A stretch of DNA of 64,000 nt from Capronia americana. Lineage: Eukaryota; Ascomycota; Eurotiomycetes; Chaetothyriales; Herpotrichiellaceae. A program made the translations under genes and the position numbers. Positions within the stretch are counted from its first letter, which is position 1; every line of letters begins with the position of its first letter. The notes beneath the pieces are model-generated. The model worked only from the letters and a program-made list of their open reading frames with translations. It had not been told where the DNA came from and ran no database searches. This document shows, piece after piece, positions 31,803-43,200 of the stretch. The DNA is taken from positions 1 to 64,000 of the forward strand of contig JADWQD010000003.1 of NCBI GenBank assembly GCA_016110215.1. The letters run 5' to 3'.

Positions 31803-33490
31803 CTACCTGCCCGTCTTCTTTCTCTCGTAATATCTGAGAGGAGGATAACAGAGAAGCGTGATGGCGCCGGACATGAAGACACCAACGTCGCCGCCAAATG
31901 GTCCAAATTTCCTGGCAATAGGGCCGACATACTGGAAGAGTCTATTAGCAACAGCTCCATGCGAATGAGGTGACGTTGACTTACCCAAACTTGAGCCATA
32001 CCAGGCACACCACCAGCCAGATATCCTGCAAGCAGGGAGAAGGTGGCTGCGGCGCCCCACGGGAGCTTGTGTGGCATATCCCAAACCTCCAGGTTGTATC
32101 CTTCACCAGAGCGCTTGCGGAACCATTGGTCCTCAATCAAGAGGATGAGGGTGAAGGAAATGGTCCAATAGCCGAGAAGAGACACGAAATCCGAAACAAT
32201 GGTCGAGAGGTGGTCCTTTCCGATGATTGCGAGCAGAGCAACAACCAAGGCGACGCCAAACGACCAGATGAATCGCGGAACTGCGTGGAACCAATGGCCG
32301 AGAAGTTGGATGGACAGGCCAGACGAGTAGTTGATGGCGATGTTGTTGCCAATCACACTGAAGGTGAGGATAACCAAGCAGAATTTGCTCCAACCCGACG
32401 GGTGGTAAATTACGTGTAGCAGGCCGCCCAAGCCATGATCCTCGTAGGCATCGGCATAAGGCGGATATGCATTCAGGATGGCGGCGTTGCCAATGCAGGC
32501 ACCAATAACAGTCACAAACACAGTTGGCAGCGTCACGCCAGCGAGGGTGAGGAAGAAGACCTTTGACGACTTGGTGGTGGCAGGGTAATTGCAGTAGTAG
32601 TCGGCAGCAATGGAGCACCAGCCGGAGGAGCTCGAAAAGCAGATGGTCATGAAGCTGAGCCACGAACCGGCAATCTCGAGGTTTGAGGCAGGGAATCCTG
32701 GAGCGTTAGGGCCGACGTGCGGAGCGGCTTGACCGATCAAGACACAGATGAGGATAAAAGACACAATCCAGCTGTATTTCTCGACAGTGTGGATGATGGA
32801 AAACCCAAAGACCGAGATCACGTAGGATATGATGGCGACGATGACGCAGCCCACGGCAATCGACATTGTGTAGTCGCTGACAGCGCTGAGCATTTGCCCC
32901 GTGATGACCACATTGACGACGGCAAAGCCGCCGCCAACGATGACATTCAGGACACTGCAGAGCTTGGCCCCCCAGAAACCGAACGAGTAGCGAGAGATGG
33001 CGATTTGTCGGAGTCCAGTCTTGGGTCCGAGAGTTCCAGTGTAAGCTGTGCATAGCGCGCCCAGGATTGTGCCAACAACGATGGCGGCGACCGACTGACC
33101 GAGCGTGAGGCCAAATTCAGGTCCGAGGACACCCAGGGGGAGGGTTCCTACGTGGCAGGTCATCGACCACCACATGAAAAAGATGTTGACGGTGGAAGGT
33201 GGACGTTTCGCTTCTTCGGGAATCCGGTCGATGCCCTGCGTTTCGATTCCCATCTTCTCATCCAGCCATGTTTCTCCTCGACTCAGCCAACGAAGGGGCG
33301 CAAAGTTGTTCTGGAGTTGTCTCGCTCTCGCGACTTCATATGCGGGAGTGACGCTGCCGTGGCGGATTTCAGGTTCGCTTGTTTCGTTGACCCCTGGTTG
33401 CTTTTCGACATCAACATCAACGTCCTTGGACATCTCTGAAGACATGCTGTGGGGTTCAATCGTCGCCATGTTGGGACTCGCAGTAGTCAC
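31803..33490 (-). CDS. NCS1 purine-cytosine permease-like transporter (Fcy2 type)
   Basis: Two exons, 33490-31985 and 31931-31803, joined by a 53-nt phase-0 intron restoring GMAQVWYVGPIARKFGP; 544 aa. Hydrophilic N-terminus with DVDVDVEKQ, then LRWLSRGETWLDEKMGIETQ, which is the typical cytosolic lead of fungal Fcy-type carriers. Family landmarks are MWWSMTCHVGTLPLGVLGP, LGPKTGLRQIAISRYSFGFW, SGWCSIAADYYCNYP and SVIGNNIAINYSSGLSIQL. About 12 membrane segments. Expected to import a nucleobase or related compound with protons across the plasma membrane; exact substrate unknown. Divergent to the 2OG oxygenase, about 1 kb apart. Confidence 0.92.
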
Positions 33491-34498
33491 TACTTGACGA
33501 CCTAGGTCCTGGAAACGGCGGGGAGGGAAAGGGTAGAAAAGGCTTCTAAGTTACACACAATCGGAGAGTCGCCCTGATGGCAGCTGCCAGGGCATTAAAT
33601 ATAGCATTGGCGAAAGATAACACAGGACAGCCACCACTGCAAACATTATGCCACGCAGGAGCTTGATCGTATCTTACCTTCGTTAAGCACCGCGCCAGAG
33701 GTCTTGTTTACCGGACAGGCCCCGGTCTAAGGGGTGTGAATGTGACGCTGGTTCTCCAGAGAACGATGATCTGGAAGACTGGTTAGCGAGTAAGACTGCG
33801 GAGGCAGCCGATGGAAATGAAATAAGGTGTCCAAGTGGGCAGTAGTAGGCGAGCAGTTGATAAGGGCGATCCAGTCAGGGCGGTTGGTTTGCACGGCTAC
33901 GCCACCTCGTCGATGCATCGGGTCTCGGAAGACATGCTGGCTTGGGACATACGCCGGCCACTAGACGAGCGTGTTCGCGCTGTAGGGCCACAGGGCCTAT
34001 CGAGGGTTGCGTAAAATCAGCTGTCGAGATTTGTGTTTCTGGAGAAAGGCGAACCCCGCCAAGCCTTGACAAGCGAGACAAGCTCTCTGGGCAGTTGCTT
34101 GCTTTTCCTCGCACTGGATGTACAGTACGAGTACTAGAAGACACTCGGTCAAGGCCGACGGCGGCGTCAGCCCCAGTCCTTATCTTTTATTGGAGTCCCT
34201 TTCCATGGGCATGATTGGCCTTTGCTGCTGGTCAGCCGTCCTTCCTCATCCGTCCATGCCAGAGGCATATCCGACGGAGCATCGAACTCGCGACACTCGA
34301 GCAGCACTGCAAATCCTACTTGCTTAGTTTCGTGTAGCCGTAGACCGGAGCGCTTGAAGGCGCCCTTCTCAGAACTATCACGCAGGGTCGGCGTAGAACA
34401 GCCCGAGGAGGTAAAGTCGAGACTCGGCACACCAAACTACATCTTTACTTTTTCAGTGCGGTCGACATCTTTGGGCGGCAGTGACGCTTCCACACGAG
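33491..34498. promoter_or_regulatory. Shared divergent region, NCS1 transporter and 2OG oxygenase
   Basis: About 1 kb between divergent start codons; contains both promoters. No ORF with recognisable content. Confidence 0.45.
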
Positions 34499-35945
34499 AT
34501 GAGCACCGATATCCCCATTATCGACTTTGCACGCGCGGCATCGTCGCCGGAGCAGCTAGCAGGCGAACTTCTCGCAGCTTGCACTGACTGGGGTAGGCAT
34601 AAGCAATGCATGCATGCATGCGATGGCAAGGGTGCCATGTGGCCATGCTAATGTCTCTCCCAATTACAGGCTTCTTCTTCGTCGAGAACCATCCCATAGC
34701 GCAGGAGGACATTGACGGCATATTTGAACTGGTATGCTCGGTCGTTGTTTTTCCATGTGTGCGAGTTTGAGCGCAACGGTTGCAGGCCACGCTCCATGAT
34801 GTGCGATGCTAAGAGGAACCATTCCTGCTCGAGCGTCAAATACACCCAGATGCCGCTCACCATGTTAGCAGACAATGTCCAGCAATGCCCCTTCCTTGCT
34901 ATTATCTCACTGTGTCCATGATCTATCCTTGCTCCCACCATGCCCTGTTGACTGAAACCAAAACCACGACAGGAACGACAATTCTTCGCCCTCCCGCTGT
35001 CGGAAAAAACAAAGGCCCCATACATAGCGGCGCAGAACGCAGGCTACAAGCCGGCCAGCTCGTACGGGTAAGTGAGTACTCTTTTCTCCACCGGCTGCAT
35101 CAGCCAGGCAAAGCAAACACGAGAGCAACCTAATTGACTGCGCACACTCACCCCTCTGCAGAGCAGACGGCAAATTCACCGACCCGCGCGAAGCCATCAG
35201 CATCAACAAATGGCCCACATCGTCGCACGCTGCTGCGGCCATTCTACCACCCGTCCTCTCTGACGCACGAGGTCAACTGCACGCCTTCCAGCGCCAAGTC
35301 CAAGCATTCACGACACAGCTCCTGGAACTCATCGCCCTGGCCCTCGGCCTCCCTCCCACGACATTCGCCCGGAACCATGACCCGGAGAGGGAGAACTTCG
35401 ACAACTTCGAACTGATGCACTACCCTCCTGTCGCTGCTGGTACCACTCCCGACGCCTCGCCCACGTTCCGCATCTCCCCCCACACCGACTGGGGCACATT
35501 GACCCTGCTGTTCCAATCCACGGTCGGGGGCCTCGAGGTCCGGCCGCCAAAGTACACGTCACCCGCGCTTTCGCTGTCGACGGAGAAATGGACGCCCGCG
35601 CCGGCCCTGCCGGACAAGATCCTCGTCAACATAGGCGACATGCTGGAATTCTGGACCGCGGGCAAACTGAAGAGTACATGGCACAGGGTGGTCCCTACGC
35701 CCACCGAGGGGAACCTGGATAGATATACGTTTGCGTACTTCCTGCATCCGGACAAGGATTGCGTGCTGGTGCCGATGGGCGGGATGGAGAAGGAGGGCTG
35801 GGTGCCGAGATATGAGGGCGTGGGGAGGACGGCCGAGACACATATCCACGCAAGGATTCGGGCTGTCCATGGTGGGAAGAAGAAGGAGCATGATGATGGC
35901 AAGCGCGTGGTACTGGAGATGACGGCAATCGTGGCACAGGCATGA
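34499..35945 (+). CDS. 2-oxoglutarate/Fe(II) oxygenase (isopenicillin-N-synthase-like)
   Basis: Four exons, 34499-34592, 34670-34731, 34973-35067 and 35162-35945, give 344 aa. Introns are phase 1, 0 and 2 (77, 241 and 94 nt). The N-terminal DIOX_N region reads IPIIDFARA, ACTDWGFFFVENHPI and RQFFALPLSEKTKAPY. The iron site is H191 and D193 (SPHTDWGTLTLL) and H258 (STWHRVVP). The 2-oxoglutarate-binding Arg is R271 in DRYTFAYF. Length fits the family. The class includes thymine-7-hydroxylase, gibberellin oxidases and many secondary-metabolism enzymes, so substrate is open; the nearby NCS1 transporter hints at a nucleobase, but HxD is followed by Trp. Confidence 0.9.
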
Positions 35946-36756
35946 ATCCCTCCGAGTTAGATACGCTCCATATATGCTTGTGGCCATGACCCGTCAAGGT
36001 ATCCGTCTGTTAACCCGGTACGATCGTAGCTCTGTATGTTGAAGCTGGGACTTCATCACAATAACAAATAGTTACACCTGTGTGGATCGAATGTCAACTC
36101 CCCTTTTAGACGCGGAAATGTGAATCCTCAAGGTCACTGTCTCCTTACAGATTGATTGAGCGTACATAATAGAAAGCCGCGCATGAATGTGTACATCTTG
36201 AACAACGACGTTCATTGCCTCTCACTCTAGGTATCCCAGCTCCTGATCTAACATTTGCATACTGCTTCTTATACACCAATCATCCTTAAACTACCCTAGT
36301 ATACAACAATATCCCATCAGAGCCGGCACAGGAGAACTCTAGGAACACATGATGTAAGTCGAGGAGAGACCAGCGAGTTGTGGGCGGTGGGCAGAGCCTC
36401 GAGACAGTGGCGCCACAGCATCTTCTGAATAGGTTGCGGATTGAGATGACCTGTACCACATGCTCGGATATATGCGTAGCGTTTGTGCGAGTGCCTTCGG
36501 TTTGGCACTCTGCGTCCTGGTAGCCGGACTGAGCGAAGGCAGCCAGCCAAGAGGCATTGGCATGCGCTTTTGTAAGCGTACGGCAGTCCACCGGGATGGA
36601 AATGCTCTCGCAGTTCCGTGCCTTTTGAGGCCGCCAGTGAGCCACGGTCTCACTAGCACCTGACAACACCAAGGTCGCCATTCTCAAACAACGAGGATTA
36701 GTGATCAGATATGCGCTGTTGTATCTCCGTCTCACTCTCCAGACTTGTGGCTCCCT
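35946..36756. other. Intergenic, no gene seen
   Basis: 0.8 kb between convergent genes. Overlapping small ORFs on both strands at 36286-36735 lack recognisable domains. Confidence 0.45.
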
Positions 36757-37143
36757 TCAACCCCGCAGCCTCCTCAATCCTGAACCGATCTTCTCGATTC
36801 CAGTGTGGATGTGGGGTCGTTTGGCAGTGAATCCTTTCTTCGACTTGGAGTCGTGTCCTGCTTCAACCGCGGCAGACTGGAAGTGTTCGAGTTGTTTAGC
36901 TTGCCATGATTGCCAGCGCTGTTGATTGTCGTGCATCTGCTTTGTGAGCTTGATATGCATGCTACACGCTTGCGACGTTGGTGATGATGGGGAGGTTGAG
37001 TATGAATTCGAGGCTACGGTTGAGGCGACCGAGGCGGACGAGGATGGTGTTTCTTTGAGGGTGCGGAGGGATGAGAGGGAGGATGAGTGTGGGCGGGATG
37101 TTGTTTGAGGGCGTTCCATGGTGGGCGATGAGAGAGAAGACAT
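36757..37143 (-). CDS. Small Ser/Thr-rich hypothetical protein
   Basis: 128 aa, single exon. The N-terminal half is very Ser/Thr-rich and disordered. The C-terminal half has a helical stretch (LTKQMHDNQQRWQSWQAKQL) followed by a basic tail (KSKKGFTAKRPH ... GLRRLRG). Composition and a conserved-looking helix make it plausible, but I recognise no family and there is no intron to support transcription. An upstream in-frame extension is absent; the Met at 37143 is the first. Confidence 0.45.
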   Translation of the reverse strand: MSSLSSPTMERPQTTSRPHSSSLSSLRTLKETPSSSASVASTVASNSYSTSPSSPTSQACSMHIKLTKQMHDNQQRWQSWQAKQLEHFQSAAVEAGHDSKSKKGFTAKRPHIHTGIEKIGSGLRRLRG

Positions 37144-38765
37144 TTTGCTTGAAGGTTGGGTGTTGATCGGGCTATGGGATGGTGATGATAAGCGATCTGG
37201 GCCCTGGAGTATTTGTGAAATATTTGTGGCTGAGGTTCCAGGTTGACGAATACGGCGGCCGATGGCGTGAGAGACGTTGAACTGCTCGATGACCTAGAAT
37301 CCAACACTTGCACTCCGAGTATGACAGGCCGTTGTTTATCTACTGTATCAAAGTCTCCCGGAACTGGACAGCATGGGGACTAAAGATAGGGTAGATCTCC
37401 ATTGCGCCATTCTGTAGTTAATCTGTCTGGCCGAGCAAACGCCTACCTTTCCGCGGAGTCAGGTCCTAAACACGTGGCAGGGGTACTCCGTAAAGATAGC
37501 CAGATTCCCAATCCTCAACGGGCTTGTCAGGTTGTCATTCCCTCCACATTTAGCCAGGCGAACATGCCATTGCTGTAGGCTGTGCCATAGGCTAAATATT
37601 GAGACCTGGTGATCGCAAAGAAGAGTGAATGGCGGGCATGGATACCGCATGGGGAATTCCAGGGGAACAGGAACACATCAGTAGGGTTGCAGTGATCCAG
37701 GCTGAGTTCTACTCTCGTTACGGCTTTCATAGCGAGGGCTGCGCTTTGGAAGCAGCAGCAACGGAATGCGCGGCCTTGCCTCCGGATACCTCTGGTGGTA
37801 ACGCGTACTCGCGACTGCTTGCGAGATGTACGACGACCTAAAGGCTCAAGGGCGGCAGTGTCCTGAACCTCTCGAGCGAATTAAGTCCGTCAGCATGACA
37901 TAATGCTGGTGACCTGGGCCCATGACAGATGCGTAGGGCGGCAGTATCCAACCAGAGCACTGTTCGAAATTTCGCAAAAGGCGCTGATTGAGGCAATAAG
38001 CAGGCCTCAGCGGTCCACCTGGACCGCGGAGGCGAGAGACCTGTGATGTGTAGATACAATATTAAACAAAGGGCTAGCTGGTCGTGGCAGATGATGGACT
38101 TGATGGCCGTTTCACAGGACCAAGAGCCCCCTGTTTTCCGCACTGGCAGAACGATTTGGAATGTGCGGAAGGCTCGTCGGAGTGTGTCCAAGACATGATG
38201 GGGAGCCTTCTTTTCAGATTGTTGCCAAAGCAGGAACAGAAGATTCTCAGGATATGCATTGCGATTGCGGATTTCATTTTCATGCTGGGGACGAAGAAGG
38301 GCGGAGGTCGAGGGGATTGACGGCAGCATGATCGACCGACCTTGGCTCGCTGTTCGTTATCTGTTGGGCGTCGAGGGCGAGGGTGTTGCTGGGTGACGGG
38401 GACCGAGTGGGCTTCTGAAGGCCATGCAGGGGCTAGTGTCAACAGAAGCGCACGCGCCATCTGTTCAGGAGAGCCTCATCCTTCTTGAATATTTCGACAC
38501 CAGCGTCAAGAACAGCACTCGCAATAAACGGCACAACCGTTGATCAGTCGGAATCGAAGTTTTGGAAAGAAAGATTTGTACTGGGTAGCCTCAAGTTCAA
38601 GATGGTGAGTTCTTGCCTCCCATTCGTCCATTCATTTCCCGCTGAGCTGCGCAACCTTGACTCGGGACTCTTTCGTCCACCAACAAACACGCCCACCATC
38701 TCACCTTCTGCCTCCTGCGACTTTCTTTGCATCAACTCCAAACTCACTTCGTCCATTTATTCATA
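37144..38765. other. Intergenic, no gene seen; promoter of the light-chain gene
   Basis: 1.6 kb. The 160 bp before 38766 are C/T-rich, fitting a 5' UTR/promoter. At 38601-38609 an ATG is directly followed by gtgagt, a possible alternative 5' exon boundary. Other ORFs look random. Confidence 0.45.
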
Positions 38766-39265
38766 ATGGCTAACTCTCAATCTTCCGCCGGGCAGACTTC
38801 AACCAACTACAAGGAGGCCTTCTCGCTGTACGACAAGCGCGGGAACGGACGTGTTGCACTCGAGTCACTAGGCGATCTTCTACGTGCATGCGGTCAAAAT
38901 CCTACCCTGGCTGAAATCAGAGATTTGGAGAAGCAAGTCGGCGGTGACTGTAAGAATCAACGGACATTTGCAGTCAAACACGGGGACTAATCCAGGGCGC
39001 AGTTGACTTCGACTCGTTTCAAAAAGTGCTCAATCGACCAGGCGGCTTCAGAGACCCGGGCGAACCAGAAGAATACTGTCGCGGCTTCCAAGTATTTGAC
39101 AAGGACATGACGGGATTTATCGGGGTAGGACAACTGAGATACATCTTGACGAACCTCGGCGAAAAGATGAGCGACGAAGAAGTTGATGAATTGTTGAAGG
39201 CGGTCGACACCAGCAGCGGGGAGATAAACTACATGGAGCTCGTCCGGACGATCCTCGCCAACTGA
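38766..39265 (+). CDS. Cdc4-type myosin essential light chain (EF-hand fold)
   Basis: Exons 38766-38949 and 39003-39265, with a 53-nt phase-1 intron, give 148 aa. The joined segment reads GGDFDFDSFQKVL. Calmodulin-fold protein with degenerate loops: the first (YDKRGNGRVALES) and third (FDKDMTGFIGVGQ) lack the full set of calcium ligands, notably the loop position 12 acid. LRYILTNLGEKMSDEEVDEL and GEINYMELVRTIL are typical of essential light chains. Expected to bind the myosin II neck at the cytokinetic/septation ring. Calmodulin itself would have intact loops, so Cdc4 is the better match. Confidence 0.85.
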
Positions 39266-39472
39266 CACGACTATTCTGATTCAACTTATGAGCAGCGACA
39301 TACCGTCATGGCATGAACTTGAATGCATAGTTTTTGGGGGGTTGGCGTAACAATGAGCAAAGGGCAAAGTTGGTTTCCAAGTCAGATTGCAATGCACAAA
39401 TCCTGCCTGGCAGAGCCTGATGCTCCACGGGTATCTCAAAATGCCAAATAAGCACTGGACAATGTCCAAGGA

Positions 39473-39922
39473 CTACTTCTGTTCCGCCCAAGCAGGAGTT
39501 GCCGGCTCCCTGCCGTCTGCCATTTCCGCAGTGCTGAGCAGACCACCAGGGAGCAAATAGAGAGGCCTTGCTCGTCCATCCGCATGTGCCCAATGAGCCT
39601 CGTCCAGACTGTACCCCAAGACTAGTTTGCATCTGGCACATCTGAGCAAAATTCTTCTCTCAAATCCATCTTCCCTTCGAATTATGACCGGTCTCCGCTG
39701 CGGTGCAACGTTGAGCATAACCGAGCTGGCCGATTGAGCACTTTCGGTCTCGGTTGCGTCTGACCGGGTGATGTCGACGGGTGGAGCGAGGATTAGGGCG
39801 GCATCTTGAACGGGCTCCTGGCGGCGAGGAAGGGTTTGTAGGTCATGCGTCGTGGTCAAGACGAGCGTCGTACAGAGGCAGTGGTAGGTGTGGATTGGTA
39901 CTGGCGGCGTTTCTTCGGCCAT
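39473..39922 (-). CDS. STEEP1 (CXorf56/UPF0428) family protein
   Basis: Single exon, 149 aa. N-terminal VPIHTYHCLCTTLVLTTTHD and LQTLPRRQEP are the conserved opening of the STEEP1 family. RREDGFERRILLRCARCKLVLGYSLD carries the paired cysteines (CxRC) of its second half. The Ala-rich C-terminus is less conserved. The animal protein has been linked to STING trafficking and spliceosome association; the fungal role is unknown, so that should not be transferred. Divergent from RAD4, 356 bp apart. Confidence 0.85.
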   Translation of the reverse strand: MAEETPPVPIHTYHCLCTTLVLTTTHDLQTLPRRQEPVQDAALILAPPVDITRSDATETESAQSASSVMLNVAPQRRPVIIRREDGFERRILLRCARCKLVLGYSLDEAHWAHADGRARPLYLLPGGLLSTAEMADGREPATPAWAEQK

Positions 39923-40278
39923 TCAATGCGAGATGAGGTTGGAGTGAGGCCAAAGAGAAGTTGAAGTGATCACAGAGTATACTGTTAGCTGTAGTATCGA
40001 ATGCCTGATTGCACAGCTCCGTAGGTGCCTCCTGGTGCCTTCATCGTTTTGCTCCCCGCACAAATTCTTTAGCGGCGCTCTTGACTGCCTGCAGCTGCGG
40101 GATTATCATTTCTCGCCTAATCATCGTCTCCCCCGACGTCACCATTTCCCGAAGTCCCCATTAACTATTCCAGGCAACGGTGCGCGTCTCGCTCACGGTG
40201 ACTCAATTCAACACGGGAGGCATTTCCTCCTGACTAACTACGGCCCTGTATGTTTGTCCCTTTGCTGCGCAAATTACA
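39923..40278. promoter_or_regulatory. Divergent promoter region STEEP1 homologue / RAD4
   Basis: 356 bp between divergent start codons; presumably shared regulatory DNA. No specific site claimed. Confidence 0.5.
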
Positions 40279-43200
40279 ATGCCTCCCTTCATACCCAGAA
40301 AGAGGTCGTCCGCTTCGCCACCCTCCACTTCTCGACCGACCCCTACGAAGAGGGCAAAACTGGCAGATGTACTAGACGCAGAGGCGAGGAATGCACCAGG
40401 TCTCGAAAGGAAGGAGACCTTCTCTGTGGGGGGCAGTGACGATTCCGACTCCTCTCTGAGTGATGTCGACAGCGATCAATTCGACGAACTCCCCTCCAGA
40501 AGCAACCAGTCCTCCGCTCCGGCACAAAAACATGAGGAAGACGAGGAGGATGACATAGAGTGGGAAGATGCTGCCAGTCACAAACATGACCACAAGAATC
40601 TCCCGGAGTACAAGCCTCAGTCCGACGGCCCAATCGAGATCACGCTGCGCAAGCGGGACGATGAAGGTGAGAACTGGCTTGAGCAGGCAGCGGCCAACAT
40701 GAAGAAGGCTCCTTCGAAACGGGACAAGCAAGTTAGGATTTGCACCCATCAGCTACATGTACAGTTCCTGCTCTGGCATAACGCGATCCGGAACAGGTGG
40801 ATATCAGACAGAGAGGTTCAGCAGATTCTTGTCCAAAACTTACCCCCTCCCATCAAGAAAGAAGTTGAGAAGTGGAAAAGATCCAGCGGACTGGCATTAG
40901 CAGAGGAGGCTGGAAACAACAGAAACGCGGCCAAGGGTAAGAATCGAGGAAAGCAAAAGGCGGCCGATCCGCGTCGCGAGCGAGACTGGGGTCCACCGAG
41001 TCAGCGGCTCGAGAAGGGACGACCGGACATGAGCCACGGCGATCCTCTTATCTTGCTCTTGAAAGTGTTAGCCGCTTACTGGAAGAAGAATTTTTCAATC
41101 ACTGCCCCAGGCCTGCGGAAAGGCGGCTATGGCACTACCCGCGAACGTAAACAGATGGTTCAATCCCAACAGAACGGCGAATATGACCTCGAACGGCACG
41201 GCGAGCGAATTAAGAATATTCAAGAATTTCGCACGCTCGCTAGGCGACTTGAAGGCTCGAGGGACGTCGGCGCACAGCTGTTTACGGCGCTTCTCAGAGG
41301 TCTGGGCATCGAGGCGAGGCTGGTGGCGAGTCTGCAACCCAGCGGCTATGGCTGGACGAAGGCCGAACAGATGCTGCCAAGGACACCTGCTCAAACAGGT
41401 GATACCGATACAACATCAGACGACTCTGATTCAGTCGATGTCAAGTCTATCTCGGAGATCACGAAAACCAAAGAACCTCAGAGGAGGAGGGGCAGAAATT
41501 CTACCACTGAATCAGCCTCTGAGACGGACGACGGCGACGACAAGTCCATCATTGACGTGACTCCAACTCGAAAAAAGAAGCAGCCTCAGAAATACGACCG
41601 CGATCACACGTTCCCCATCTACTGGACCGAAGCCATTTCTCCCATCACAAACCAAATCTTGCCTGTTTCGCCCCTCGTCCTTAATTCTCCAGTAGCTACG
41701 ACCCCTGACGCTCTCGCAAATTTCGAACCCCGCGGTATCAAAGCGGAAAAGACAAAGACCGTCATGGCCTATGTAATCGCGTACTCCTCCGACGGGACAG
41801 CCAAGGACGTAACAGTGCGCTATCTCAAAAAGCACATCTGGCCTGGCAAAACTAAAGGCTTCCGCTATCCAATCGAAAAGATCCCCGTCTATAACAAACA
41901 CGGGAAAGTCAAACGCTATGAAGATTACGACTGGTTCAAGCGTGTCATGAGCTTCTACGTTCGGCCCGACTTACTGAGAACGCCCGTCGACGACATTGAG
42001 GACGCAACCGACCTGGTCCCTCAACTAAGTGAGCAGAAAGACACGAACCAAGACGTTGACACGCTCCAGTCACTCAAAGCCTCAGCCGACTTCGTCCTCG
42101 AACGCTTCCTCCGCCGTGAAGAGGCCCTCCGCATAGGTGCCACACCGGTGCGTACGTTCATTTCAGGGAAAGGCGACAAGCTGAAGCACGAACCCATTTA
42201 CCGCCGCGCCGACGTGGAACGCTGCTTGACTGCAGAGTCATGGCACAAGGAAGGTCGACGGCCAAAGACGGGAGAGGCACCGTTGAAACTCGTCCCAGTC
42301 CGCGCCGTGACGATAACCCGGAAACGTGAAGCCGAGGAACATGAGCGCGTAACAGGTGAAAAACAGATGCAGGGCCTTTACAGCTGGGACCAAACCGAGT
42401 ATATCGTTCCACCACCTATTGTCGACGGAAAAATCCCCAAGAATGCTTATGGCAATATGGATTGCTTTGTGCCCAGTATGGTCCCAAAAGGCGCGGTGCA
42501 CATACCTCTTCGCGGGACCGTGCGCATCTGCAAGAAGTTGGAGATCGATTTTGCCGAGGCCGTCACTGGTTTCGAGTTTGGGAATAAGCGCGCTGTGCCG
42601 GTGTGCACGGGCGTGGTCGTAGCAAAAGAGAACGCACGGGCTGTCAGAGATGCCTGGCACGAATACAATGAGGTCCAGAGAGCGAAGGAAGAGAAGAAAC
42701 TGGAGGCTATTGTCTTGGATATGTGGAGAAAGTTTGTGATAGGGCTGAGGATCAGAGAAAGGGTCAGGGACACATACGGAGCAGATGCCGTCGACGAGCT
42801 GACTACTGGGAGGAGTTTCGGGCAGCCAATTATCCTGGAGAGTGATCACGAAGTTTCCGTGGCACAGCAAAATGGAGATGCTGCTGAGGACGATCTCTCT
42901 GGAGGCGGGTTCTTTCCCGAGTCAGACGAGGAGCATCCTGGCAGTGATCTTGAAGTCGGGTATCATCCCAATGACGACGAAGACATCGAAGCACCACGTT
43001 CTAGCTCGATGGGCGCAGAACGAGCGGCCGAAGCTCAGTATCCCACACCACCATCTGTCTCGCCTCCCAAACAGGTGCTCTCTCGACAGAGACCAGAGAG
43101 GTCACATCTGCGAGAAGATGAGGATGATGATGTCTCCGATCTCTCTTCGGCACCGACCAGTAGCAACGACACTTCCAGAGACGGCAGCGAGGCAGAGGCA

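Noticed and set aside
36460..36663. 67-aa ORF with a hydrophobic N-terminus that could be a small secreted protein
   Set aside because: Overlapped by equally long frames on the other strand, only three cysteines after the leader region, and no supporting context.
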